From a bacterium (GTDB taxonomy: Bacteria; Desulfobacterota; JAPLJL01), in contig JAQTNV010000030.1 in NCBI GenBank assembly GCA_028713675.1, positions 1 through 43,343 on the forward strand: 43,343 nt of DNA, read 5' to 3'. Below are positions 32,589 to 40,259 of the stretch, in pieces (the first letter of the stretch is position 1; each line of letters starts with the position of its first letter). Position numbers and translations under genes: made by a program. The notes beneath the pieces were generated by a model. The model was not told the DNA's origin, did not search any database, and saw only the letters and a list, made by a program, of their open reading frames with translations.

Positions 32589-32617
32589 AAAAATAAAAAC
32601 CGGGCGGAACGCCCGGC
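32589..32617 (-). terminator. Rho-independent terminator after glmM
   Basis: CCGGGCG (32600-32606), loop GAA and CGCCCGG (32610-32616), followed on the minus strand by a T-rich tract (complement of 32589-32599). Confidence 0.8.
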
Positions 32618-32654
32618 TTATTTGCTGCTTACTGCTTACTTCCTAATGCATACT

Positions 32655-32682
32655 GGCAACGCAGGCTCAAGCCTGCGGCTAC
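32655..32682. repeat. GTAG-footed REP-like palindrome
   Basis: On the minus strand it reads GTAGCCGCAGGCTTGAGCCT and its closing arm: 8-bp perfect arms (32660-32667 and 32670-32677) with a 2-nt centre and a GTAG foot. It lies 3 bp after the glmM stop, before the terminator. Confidence 0.65.
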
Positions 32683-32684
32683 TT

Positions 32685-34058
32685 CTAGACCCCGATTTCT
32701 TTGCGGATAACGGCGGCGATTTCCTCGGCCTGCGCCCGGATCCGGGTCTCTTCCTCCCCCTCGATCATGACCCGGGCCTTGGGCTCGGTGCCGGAATAGC
32801 GGACCAGGACGCGGCCGCTCTCCCCGAGTTCCCGGGAAATTTTATCGATCGCCTGGGTAACCTTGGGCAGCTTGGCTAAATCCACTTTTTCCTTGACTTC
32901 GATATTCAAAAGCACCTGCGGCAGCCGCTTGAAATCGGCCAGAAGCTCGGAGAGGGGCTTCCCGGTTTTCTGCACCAGGGCCAGGACCTGGAGGGCGGTG
33001 ATCATCCCGTCACCGGTGGTGGAATGGTCCAGGAAGGCGATGTGGCCGGACTGTTCTCCGCCCAGGTTGTAGCCCCCGCGGATCATTTCCTCCACCACGT
33101 ACCGGTCTCCGACGTTGGTGCGGACGACTTTTCCCCCATAAGGCTTAAGAGCAAGATCCAAGCCCTGATTGCTCATCACCGTGGCGACCAAGGTCTGTTT
33201 CTGGAGCTTTCCTTCCTGGAGCAGATCCCGGGCCAAGGCGGCCATGACTTCGTCCCCGTCATGGATCCGGCCCTTCTCGTCGGCCAGGATGCACCGGTCG
33301 CCGTCACCGTCCAGGGCCACCCCCACCTGGGCTCCTTTGAGCACCACCTGCCGGCTCATCGCCTCGGGGTGAATGGAGCCGCAATTCAGGTTGATATTCT
33401 CCCCGTTGGGCTCCACCCCGATTGCGAAAACCTCGGCCCCCAGTTCCTCCAGGACCGCCGGGGCCACCTGGTAGGCGGCCCCGTGGGCGCAGTCCACCAC
33501 CACCCGCAAACCCTCCAGGGTGAGATTCCGGGGAAATGTCTGTTTGAGGTAGACGATATAGCGGCCTTCGGCATCCTCAATGCGCAGGGCCCGGCCCACC
33601 TCCGCGCCCCGGGGAAGCAGACCGTCTAATTTTTTGGAAGCGATGAGTTCCTCGATCCTGGCCTCCATTTCATCAGGAAGCTTGAACCCGCTGCCCGAGA
33701 AGATCTTGATCCCGTTGTCTTCGAAAAGATTGTGGGAGGCGGAAATCACCACCCCGGCATCCGCCCGCATCCCGGAAGTGAGGTAGGCGATCCCGGGCGT
33801 GGGCAGGGGACCCACGAGCAGGACGTTGCCCCCCATGGAACAGATCCCGGAAGCGAGGGCCGTCTCCAGCATGTACCCGGAAACCCGGGTATCTTTCCCC
33901 ACGAGGATCTTGGGGCGGTGGGACTTGTTGGCCCGGTGGCTGCTCTCCTTGAAAACCGCGACGATGGCCCGGCCCAGCCGGACCAGGGTTTCCCCGGTCA
34001 AAGGCTCGGTATTGGCCCTTCCCCGCATTCCGTCGGTTCCAAAAAGCTTGCGCTTCAT
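32685..34058 (-). CDS. glmM: Phosphoglucosamine mutase
   Basis: Isomerises glucosamine-6-phosphate to glucosamine-1-phosphate. The 457-residue alpha-D-phosphohexomutase has the N-terminal [10 protein letters not shown], the phosphoserine loop [17 protein letters not shown] (Ser near residue 105), metal-binding DGDGDR, the sugar loop GGEQSGHI and the phosphate-binding loop [19 protein letters not shown] and the length mark GlmM rather than PGM/PMM. GAAGGAAG is 8 nt before ATG and overlaps the stop of the acyltransferase gene 2 bp upstream, so the two are one operon. GlmS, the preceding enzyme, is encoded 1.3 kb further on. Confidence 0.96.
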   Translation of the reverse strand: MKRKLFGTDGMRGRANTEPLTGETLVRLGRAIVAVFKESSHRANKSHRPKILVGKDTRVSGYMLETALASGICSMGGNVLLVGPLPTPGIAYLTSGMRADAGVVISASHNLFEDNGIKIFSGSGFKLPDEMEARIEELIASKKLDGLLPRGAEVGRALRIEDAEGRYIVYLKQTFPRNLTLEGLRVVVDCAHGAAYQVAPAVLEELGAEVFAIGVEPNGENINLNCGSIHPEAMSRQVVLKGAQVGVALDGDGDRCILADEKGRIHDGDEVMAALARDLLQEGKLQKQTLVATVMSNQGLDLALKPYGGKVVRTNVGDRYVVEEMIRGGYNLGGEQSGHIAFLDHSTTGDGMITALQVLALVQKTGKPLSELLADFKRLPQVLLNIEVKEKVDLAKLPKVTQAIDKISRELGESGRVLVRYSGTEPKARVMIEGEEETRIRAQAEEIAAVIRKEIGV

Positions 34059-34060
34059 TA

Positions 34061-34885
34061 TCAGCTTCCTTCGGTTGAGTTCCCTTTTCTTGATTTCATG
34101 ATCACTGCTTTCGGCGGATAGTATCCATGCAGGGTGGAGTTGGGAAACGCCAGGGAACCTTTCCCCAGCAAAGTACCGGGATTGGTAACCGAATTACACC
34201 CGATCTCCACTCCATCTCCGATAATAGCTCCAAGTTTTTTCAGTTTGGTGTCGTAACTGGTCTTGCCCACCTTGATCACCACCGGAGATTCATCGAGCTT
34301 AAGGTTGGCCAGTTTTGTCCCCGCTCCGAGATTCACCCGCCCTAAAATACTGTCCCCGATATAAGCGAAATGCCCGGCTTTGCTGCCTCCCAGCATGATT
34401 GAATGTTTAATCTCGGTGGTGTGGCCGACAACGCATTTATTTCCGACCACCACCTCACCCCTGATATAGGCGCCCTGCCTGACCTCGGTATTATCACCGA
34501 TGATCGCCGGGCCCCTGATCAGGGCTCCCGGTTCAACCACGGTGCCGGTCCCGATCGAGATGTCATCATCCATCAATACGGCGCCGGCATAGACAACCGA
34601 AGCACCCCGGAGGATTTCTCCTTCCATTTCAACTTTCAATTCATCCTTGGTGGCGTCGCCAAAGGTGATCTTGAACCCTTTTTCAAAAACCTTTTTTTCG
34701 AAAAGGACCACGGTTTGGCTCAGAAACCCTCCGGTGGCTCTTTTTATTCCATCAATATTGGGGTGAAGATTCCGCTGCAGGTATATTTTCAGAGTCTTCA
34801 TCGCTTCCCAGACATACTCCGTCTCAGCGAAAAAAGACTCTAACGGGTGGTTTTGCAAGTCGAAAAAATCTTCCGCCTTTAACAT
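34061..34885 (-). CDS. Stand-alone left-handed beta-helix acyltransferase (GlmU C-domain-like)
   Basis: A 274-residue protein made of a helical N-terminal part (about 1-75) and a hexapeptide-repeat beta-helix (about 85-260: [73 protein letters not shown]). A nucleotidyltransferase domain is absent. In GlmU the equivalent half acetylates glucosamine-1-phosphate, the product of GlmM, which is encoded 2 bp downstream. That makes this the likely acetyltransferase (or a sugar-nucleotide acetyltransferase) of the pathway, with the uridylyltransferase encoded elsewhere. AGGA is 9 nt before ATG. Confidence 0.82.
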   Translation of the reverse strand: MLKAEDFFDLQNHPLESFFAETEYVWEAMKTLKIYLQRNLHPNIDGIKRATGGFLSQTVVLFEKKVFEKGFKITFGDATKDELKVEMEGEILRGASVVYAGAVLMDDDISIGTGTVVEPGALIRGPAIIGDNTEVRQGAYIRGEVVVGNKCVVGHTTEIKHSIMLGGSKAGHFAYIGDSILGRVNLGAGTKLANLKLDESPVVIKVGKTSYDTKLKKLGAIIGDGVEIGCNSVTNPGTLLGKGSLAFPNSTLHGYYPPKAVIMKSRKGNSTEGS

Positions 34886-35075
34886 GTCGGTTTTTCCTGA
34901 TCAGATCCCGCAGTTGCTTATGTGCCCCGCCAATAATCTTCCCGGGCTTTACAACTTTTTATTGTAGCGATAATAAGTTGTTTTTAATAATACTCCCTTA
35001 CCCTTGTTTAATCTGTAAAATTTATCACTTTGACCCAAAAAATTCGATATTGCCCCTTTTTTCCCGTATTTCCCC

Positions 35076-35115
35076 AAAAAAATAAAGGGCGCCCTCGTTA
35101 TCGAGCGCCCTTTAT
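35076..35115 (-). terminator. Rho-independent terminator after the GltB2-like gene at 35170
   Basis: ATAAAGGGCG (35082-35091) pairs with CGCCCTTTAT (35106-35115) with an inner CTCG/CGAG pairing, and the minus strand continues with a T-run (complement of A 35076-35082). The remaining sequence from 34886 to 35075 is A/T-rich and holds no gene that I can support. Confidence 0.85.
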
Positions 35116-35169
35116 TTATAATTATTGTTCGTAAGCTTGTTCCGGCTTACTCCCGTTTGTCTTCCGTAT

Positions 35170-36747
35170 TTATACCCCCAGGATTTTCTTCGCCTCGTCT
35201 TTATCGGTATCCATTATGTACTTGATCCCGGAAACCTGGGCGGCCTCCTGGGTAATGGCGGCGATGTCATCGCGGGTCATGTACTCGAGCGCGAACTTTC
35301 GGGAGCCGGCCATCATCTGCCTCAAACCCTGTTCCAACCGATGAAAATACGTAAACAGACCGATGGCCCCGGCCGGAATCTCGGCGAATTTTTTCCCGTA
35401 GATCTTCTTCAGTTCCCCGGCTCCCACGAAGATGTTCTCGAGATCGTCCCCGAACCGCTGATAATAGACCGGAAGCCGGCCTTCACTGACTCTTTGACCT
35501 ACGGTCTTTCCCACCATCGCCGCGGCCAGTGGTCCTCGAGCCATCCCGACCAGTTTTACATAAGGAGCTCCGAGCGCCAGGGCCTTGAAGATCCCGTCTT
35601 CCAAGCTGATCCCGCCGGCGAAAGCGATCGGAGGAACATACTTTCCTTTCTTATCCAAAGCATGGGCGTACTGGTAAGTCAGGGTCCACATCTCGACCGG
35701 CGGGATTCCCCACTCATTCATCATCCGCCAGGGGCTCATCCCGGTGCCGCCGCCGGCCCCGTCCACGGTCAGGAGATCAATGCCGTATTCGGAGGAGAAT
35801 TTTACCGCGCGGGCCAGGTCCGCCGGCCGGTAGGCCCCGGTTTTCAGGAACACATACTGGGCTCCGCAATCCCGGAGTTCCTTGACCCGCCGGGCGAAAC
35901 CTTCCTCGGAAACCATTCCCACCCGGGAGTGCCGCTCGAATTCCTTGAAGGCGCCGTTTTTGAAGGCCTCGACAACTTTGGGGTCGGTCGGATCAGGAAG
36001 GACGATGTAGCCCCGTTCCTTCAGGAGCTGGGCCTTTTTCAGGTCAGGGATCTTAACCTCGCCGCCGATGTCTTTGGCTCCCTGCCCCCACTTGAGCTCC
36101 ACGATCTTGACCCCTAACTTCTCAATCGCGTATTCGAGTACACCCAGAGTGGTATCCTCCACGTTGGCCTGAACGATGATGGCCCCGTAACCGTCCCGCT
36201 GCCATTTCTGATAAAGCTTCACCCGGCCCTCGAGCTCGGGGGATTGGACCACCCGGCCCTTGACAATCTTGGACTCCACGTCCATCCCGCAGACGTTTTC
36301 CCCGATGGTCAGGGGCACGCCCGAGATCGCCGCTCCTACCGCCAGGCCCGGCCAGTTGATCTTGGCGATGTTGGTGGAACCGAGTCCCGGGATCACGATC
36401 GGAAGCCGGGTTTTGATTCCTTTATCCTTTCCCACCCGCGACTCGATACTGACATTGGGAAAGATCGCGACCTCGCTGTTGGCCTCGATCCCGACCGCCC
36501 CCACCGCCGTCCCCATGATGTTGAAATGAGACAAATCGATCGGGTAATTCTTCTGGGAAGCCGCGGTAATGATTCCGAATGGCTGGGGATAGATCACCTC
36601 CGCGCCCCGGATCGCCGATTTCCCGATTTCACACATCCCGAGGCAACCGTCCACGCAGGTTGCGCACATCCCGCTCATGCAGTTGATATCTTCGGTGCGG
36701 TTTTTGGTCAGGGTTGCCGCCGTCGCATTGATTTTTGCCAAAGCCAT
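35170..36747 (-). CDS. GltB2-like FMN protein, paralogue a, lacking the [3Fe-4S] motif
   Basis: A 525-residue protein of the FMN-binding glutamate synthase family. The barrel motifs are intact: LKWGQGAKDIGGEVKIPDL, LTVDGAGGGTGMSPWRMMN and FAGGISLEDGIFKALALGA. The three cysteines that hold the [3Fe-4S] cluster in glutamate synthase, normally after the last barrel strands, are absent. Instead Cys28, 31, 35 and 39 form C-x2-C-x3-C-x3-C (plus Cys23). There is no glutaminase or GXGXG domain in the neighbourhood. It is the last gene of a cluster with NuoG-N, NuoF and NuoE-like genes, 69 bp after the NuoG-like stop, with AGGAGG before the ATG. I infer an FMN oxidoreductase that receives or gives electrons through that module; its substrate is unknown. 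Confidence 0.85.
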   Translation of the reverse strand: MALAKINATAATLTKNRTEDINCMSGMCATCVDGCLGMCEIGKSAIRGAEVIYPQPFGIITAASQKNYPIDLSHFNIMGTAVGAVGIEANSEVAIFPNVSIESRVGKDKGIKTRLPIVIPGLGSTNIAKINWPGLAVGAAISGVPLTIGENVCGMDVESKIVKGRVVQSPELEGRVKLYQKWQRDGYGAIIVQANVEDTTLGVLEYAIEKLGVKIVELKWGQGAKDIGGEVKIPDLKKAQLLKERGYIVLPDPTDPKVVEAFKNGAFKEFERHSRVGMVSEEGFARRVKELRDCGAQYVFLKTGAYRPADLARAVKFSSEYGIDLLTVDGAGGGTGMSPWRMMNEWGIPPVEMWTLTYQYAHALDKKGKYVPPIAFAGGISLEDGIFKALALGAPYVKLVGMARGPLAAAMVGKTVGQRVSEGRLPVYYQRFGDDLENIFVGAGELKKIYGKKFAEIPAGAIGLFTYFHRLEQGLRQMMAGSRKFALEYMTRDDIAAITQEAAQVSGIKYIMDTDKDEAKKILGV

Positions 36748-36816
36748 GTTATTCCTCCTCTTTAAAAAAACTTTTTTTAATAAGACCGATGGAATTCATT
36801 TATATGTTCAGGACTT

Positions 36817-37518
36817 TTATTTCTTTTGGGATTTTCCTCCCGTCGGCTTTGAACCCGGCCGGACACAGGTCCCGCAATCCTCGACGTAACACATCTGCCG
36901 GTCATACACTTCCACGCAGGTCGGGGTTACCCGCAGACAGCCGTTGCAGAGATCGCCGGTGGTTTTCGGCCCCCGGCATTGCACCTCTACCATCGGGCAG
37001 ATATACATGCACGCCCCGCAGTTGCGGCAGACCTCGTTGGCTTTGGAGAAGGGAGTGGAAATCTTCAGGTTCTTGCCCCGCCCGACGAAACCAATCGCCC
37101 CGGACTGCATCTGCTCGTTGCACATCCGGACGCACTTTCCGCAGAGAATGCAGTCATCATTCTTGTTTTTGAACCGGATCTTCTCCACTCCATAATATGA
37201 AGCCAGATCCTGCAGGGTCTTGGAGTTGGGGGCGCGGGAGAGGATCAGCTCGATCAAAAGCTTGCGATGGCCGATGATTTTCTTGGTGTCGGTCTGGACC
37301 GAGAGTCCCTCTTCCACTGGGTAATTGCAGGAGGTTACCACCCGGCGCCGGCTGCCTTCCCCGATTTCCACGATACAGAGCCGGCAGGCCCCATAGGAAT
37401 CGTGCCCTTCAAGATAGCAGAGGGTCGGGATGTAGAACCCGTAATCCCGGGCCACCTCCAATATGGTCGCCCCCTCCTGGGCTTTTACTTCCGCTCCGTT
37501 AATGGTGATGTTCAGCAT
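36817..37518 (-). CDS. NuoG-N/HydA-N-like iron-sulfur subunit without hydrogenase domain
   Basis: A 233-residue protein. An N-terminal plant-type [2Fe-2S] domain (CYLEGHDSYGACRLCIVEIG, then SCNYPVEEG) is followed by the His/Cys [4Fe-4S] region of NuoG and a two-cluster region (CILCGKCVRMCNE and CRNCGACMYICP). An unusual Cys-rich tail has CNGCLRVTPTC and CYVEDCGTC. It ends where [FeFe] hydrogenases would begin the H-cluster domain, so no H2 chemistry is expected. GGAGG lies 6 nt before ATG and the gene starts 12 bp after the NuoF-like stop. This fits the small electron-transfer subunit of HydABC/Hnd-type flavoprotein complexes. Confidence 0.9.
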   Translation of the reverse strand: MLNITINGAEVKAQEGATILEVARDYGFYIPTLCYLEGHDSYGACRLCIVEIGEGSRRRVVTSCNYPVEEGLSVQTDTKKIIGHRKLLIELILSRAPNSKTLQDLASYYGVEKIRFKNKNDDCILCGKCVRMCNEQMQSGAIGFVGRGKNLKISTPFSKANEVCRNCGACMYICPMVEVQCRGPKTTGDLCNGCLRVTPTCVEVYDRQMCYVEDCGTCVRPGSKPTGGKSQKK

Positions 37519-37530
37519 CTATATCCTCCC

Positions 37531-39381
37531 TTAAATAACCTGGATGGCCCCGTACTTGCAGGTGTCCTTGCAGATCCCGCACTTGATGCACTTGGCGGGA
37601 TCGATTTCGTGGGGCCGGTTCTTCGCCCCGGAGATTGCTTTTTCCGGGCAGAGCTTCGCGCAGGCCGCGCAGCCGGCGCACTTGTCTTTCCAGATCTCGT
37701 AACAGATTAGGGCTTTGCAGACCCCGGCCGGGCACTTTTTCTTGAGGATGTGCGCTTCATATTCATCCTGGAAATAACGCATGGTGGAAAGGAGCGGATT
37801 GGGAGCGGTCCGGCCCAGGGCGCAGAGCGAGGCGTCCTTCATCATCCCCCCGATCTCCTGTAAAAGCTGGAGATCCTCAGGCTTGCCCTTCCCTACGGTG
37901 ATGGCGGTAACAATCGTCAGCAGCTGGTCGAGTCCCTCCCGGCAGGGAAAACACATCCCGCAGGATTCATCCAGGAGGAAATTCAGGAAATACTTGGCGA
38001 GATCGACCATGCAGGTGGTTTCGTCCATCACGATCATCCCGCCCGAACCCATCATCGAACCGACTTCACTTAATCGGTCGAAGTCCACCGACAGATCCAG
38101 AAGCGACTCGGGCAGACAACCCCCGGAAGGTCCTCCGGTCTGGACCGCCTTGAATTTCTTCCCGTCCGGAATTCCCCCGCCGATGTCAAAGATAATCTCG
38201 CGCAGAGTGATCCCCATCGGGACCTCGACCAGCCCGGTGTTATTGATCTTGCCGACCAGGGAAAAGATCTTGGTTCCTTTGCTTCCTTCCGTCCCAATCT
38301 TCGAATACCACTTTGCGCCTTTGTTAATAATGAGGGGGACATTTGCCCAGGTTTCCACGTTGTTCAGGTTGCTCGGGCGGTTCCACAATCCTTTTTCCAC
38401 CGTATGTACATACTTGGCGCGAGGTTCGCCCCGTTTGCCTTCAATCGAAGACATCAAAGCAGTGGATTCCCCGCAAACGAAAGCCCCGCCCCCGATGGCG
38501 ATTTTAACGTCAAAGGAAAAACCGGTGCCCAGAATGTTCCGGCCCAGCAGTCCGAGCTTCCGAGCCTGCTCGATCGCGGTTTCCACGTTCTGGATCGCCA
38601 GGGGATATTCGCGGCGGACATAAATGTATCCTTCGCTCACCCCGATGGCGTAGGCCCCGATGAGCATGCCCTCCAGAATACTGTGGGGATTGCCCTCCAG
38701 CAGGGAGCGGTCCATGTAGGCGCCGGGATCTCCCTCATCGGCGTTGCAGATCACATACTTGATTTTACCGTGCGCGTTCCGGCAGCTTTCCCACTTTTTC
38801 CAGGCGAAAAATCCCCCTCCGCCCCGGCCTCGAAGACCCGCCTTCTTGACCTCATCAATCAGCCGCTCGGGTTTTACTCCTTTTAATACTTTAGCTAAGG
38901 CGGCATACCCTCCCGCCTCGAGATAATCCTCAATCCGGGCGGGATTGATCCTCATATTGTTTCCGGAAATCAGAAGCTTTTGCTTGCGGTAAAAGGGAAT
39001 ATCTTTGGCGCGCAGGCATTTTTCCCCGGTGACGGGATCCCGGAAAAGCAGGCGATCGACAATTTTTCCTTCCCCGATCGTCTCGCTGATGATTTCTTCC
39101 ACATCCGCCGGGGTTACCCGCTGGTAAAAAATCCCCCGCGGTTCAATCCGGACGATCGGCTCCACTTCGCAGAACCCATGACATCCGGTAACCTTGAAAT
39201 CGAATTGGGGTCTCTTCCCCCGGCGGGAAAGAACCTTTTCAAATGCGATGATAACATCCTCGGAACCACGGGCCTGGCCGCAGGTCCCGGAAGAAACTAC
39301 AACGGTGGGATCCCCGTTCTTACGGGCCGACCAGGTTTTCTGAAAGCGGCTGAACTCCGCGAGACTGTGAATCTTTTTCAT
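37531..39381 (-). CDS. NuoF/HndC-like NAD(P)H-binding flavoprotein
   Basis: A 616-residue protein. A thioredoxin-like N-terminal domain (about 1-110) carries only Cys34, Cys67 and Cys71 (SSGTCGQARG; TGCHGFCEVE); the first cysteine of the usual [2Fe-2S] set is Ser. The central domain binds NADH and FMN (GRGGGGFFAWKKW; CNADEGDPGAYMDRSLLEGN), followed by an SLBB region and the [4Fe-4S] motif ESCGMCFPCREGL. The C-terminus adds a two-cluster ferredoxin domain (CAGCAACAKLCP and CIKCGICKDTCK). This layout is that of the B subunit of electron-bifurcating hydrogenases and related enzymes rather than of respiratory NuoF. Start is 4 bp after the NuoE-like stop. Confidence 0.93.
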   Translation of the reverse strand: MKKIHSLAEFSRFQKTWSARKNGDPTVVVSSGTCGQARGSEDVIIAFEKVLSRRGKRPQFDFKVTGCHGFCEVEPIVRIEPRGIFYQRVTPADVEEIISETIGEGKIVDRLLFRDPVTGEKCLRAKDIPFYRKQKLLISGNNMRINPARIEDYLEAGGYAALAKVLKGVKPERLIDEVKKAGLRGRGGGGFFAWKKWESCRNAHGKIKYVICNADEGDPGAYMDRSLLEGNPHSILEGMLIGAYAIGVSEGYIYVRREYPLAIQNVETAIEQARKLGLLGRNILGTGFSFDVKIAIGGGAFVCGESTALMSSIEGKRGEPRAKYVHTVEKGLWNRPSNLNNVETWANVPLIINKGAKWYSKIGTEGSKGTKIFSLVGKINNTGLVEVPMGITLREIIFDIGGGIPDGKKFKAVQTGGPSGGCLPESLLDLSVDFDRLSEVGSMMGSGGMIVMDETTCMVDLAKYFLNFLLDESCGMCFPCREGLDQLLTIVTAITVGKGKPEDLQLLQEIGGMMKDASLCALGRTAPNPLLSTMRYFQDEYEAHILKKKCPAGVCKALICYEIWKDKCAGCAACAKLCPEKAISGAKNRPHEIDPAKCIKCGICKDTCKYGAIQVI

Positions 39382-39385
39382 CTCC

Positions 39386-39892
39386 CTATTCCGCCTCCTT
39401 GCGGGTAATCTTCCGAATACAGGGTTTCACCTTGGTGGCAGTCATGTGGCCGTGGTACTTGCCCCCATCCACGATCACCATCGGGCCCAGGGCGCAGGCC
39501 CCCACACAGTTGACCGTTTCCAGGGAAAATTCCTGATCCTCAGTCGTCTGCCCCGCGCAGGTACATAAATCACGCTCAAATTCTTCCAGAACCCGCTTGG
39601 CGCCCCTGACATGACAAGCCGTCCCCGTGCAAACCTGAATATGATGCCGCCCTCTGGGGATTAAACTCAGACTTTTATAGAAGGTAGCCACCCCGAACAC
39701 CTCGATAAGGGAAATTTTCATTTTTCTAGCTACCTGGCGTAAAACATCCTCCGGAAGGTATCCATATTCAGCCTGGATATCCTGAAGAACCGGGACCAGG
39801 GCCGATTTCTGCAGTTTGTACTTCTTGAAAATCTTCTCAAGCATGATTTCTTCTCTTTTCATCATCGCACCGTGCCCTTTAAGGATTTTCAT
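39386..39892 (-). CDS. NuoE/HndA-like [2Fe-2S] subunit
   Basis: A 168-residue thioredoxin-fold ferredoxin. The helical N-terminus (ALVPVLQDIQAEYGYLPEDV) precedes the cluster ligands Cys88, Cys93 (VCTGTACHVRG), Cys129 and Cys133 (VNCVGACALGP). It pairs with the NuoF-like protein to move electrons from NAD(P)H. The ATG at 39892 has GGAGG only 3 nt upstream; ATG at residue 10, 11 or 17 is possible, the last giving the usual family N-terminus. First gene of the cluster, with its own promoter (40147-40175) and a leader of about 250 nt with a terminator. Confidence 0.92.
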   Translation of the reverse strand: MKILKGHGAMMKREEIMLEKIFKKYKLQKSALVPVLQDIQAEYGYLPEDVLRQVARKMKISLIEVFGVATFYKSLSLIPRGRHHIQVCTGTACHVRGAKRVLEEFERDLCTCAGQTTEDQEFSLETVNCVGACALGPMVIVDGGKYHGHMTATKVKPCIRKITRKEAE

Positions 39893-39968
39893 TCTCCTCC
39901 CCGTTCCGAAACCAAATCAATCAGGAAAAGATCCGCCCCCTGAAATGTATACAATTTAATTCAGGCCG

Positions 39969-39993
39969 AAAAAAAAGGGCGGCAATCGCCCTT
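39969..39993 (-). terminator. Leader terminator (attenuator) upstream of the NuoE-like gene
   Basis: AAGGGCG and CGCCCTT arms (39987-39993 and 39975-39981) with a 5-nt loop are followed on the minus strand by eight T (39976-39969). It lies about 75 nt before the gene and inside its predicted transcript, so it must be bypassed for expression. On the plus strand a T-run also follows, but no plus-strand gene ends there. Confidence 0.75.
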
Positions 39994-40086
39994 GGGATTT
40001 TTTGGTCAGACGTCCGGTAATTAAAGCGGAGGTTCTTCCGGAGAAATAATAATATGAAAGCGGGATTCGCTTCCGGTCTTGAAAAC

Positions 40087-40114
40087 GGCACCTTTGCCTC
40101 CCTCGCCTTTGAGG
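40087..40114 (-). promoter_or_regulatory. Two adjacent hexaloop hairpins in the NuoE-like leader
   Basis: On the RNA, CCUC-AAAGGC-GAGG (40114-40101) is followed 1-2 nt later by GGC-AAAGGU-GCC (40098-40087). Both loops are six nt with A at position 1 and G at position 4, the ANTAR target pattern. The second stem is only 3 bp, and neither overlaps the terminator at 39969, so ANTAR control is a hypothesis. Confidence 0.4.
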
Positions 40115-40146
40115 TTTTTGCCCGGAAAATTCCTGGACGGAGGCAA

Positions 40147-40175
40147 AATATATACGGATATTGATTTCATGTCAA
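40147..40175 (-). promoter_or_regulatory. Sigma-70 promoter of the NuoE-F-G-like/GltB2-like operon
   Basis: Minus strand TTGACA (40175-40170), 17-bp spacer, TATATT (40152-40147): near-consensus. The start would be near 40140. Confidence 0.85.
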
Positions 40176-40204
40176 CTGGAAAGTTGAAAACGCAAAAATT
40201 ACCT

Positions 40205-40239
40205 AAAAAAAAGGGCGTCTTCCCGGGGAAGACGCCCTT
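40205..40239 (-). terminator. Rho-independent terminator after the GltB2-like gene at 40260
   Basis: A 13-bp stem (40211-40223 with 40227-40239, loop 3 nt) is followed on the minus strand by eight T (complement of 40205-40212). This separates the upstream paralogue from the NuoE-F-G cluster at the transcript level. Confidence 0.9.
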
Positions 40240-40259
40240 GATTTCCTGCCATCAGCCCC

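Noticed and set aside
36817..39892. [FeFe] hydrogenase or NAD-reducing hydrogenase cluster
   Set aside because: The HydA-like protein ends before the H-cluster domain and there are no maturation genes or NiFe subunits nearby.
36817..39892. Respiratory complex I genes
   Set aside because: No membrane subunits, and the NuoF-like protein carries the extra N- and C-terminal Fe-S domains of soluble bifurcating enzymes.
40205..40239. Single operon from 41885 through 35170
   Set aside because: A strong terminator and a separate near-consensus promoter divide paralogue b from the NuoE-F-G-like genes, although read-through cannot be excluded.
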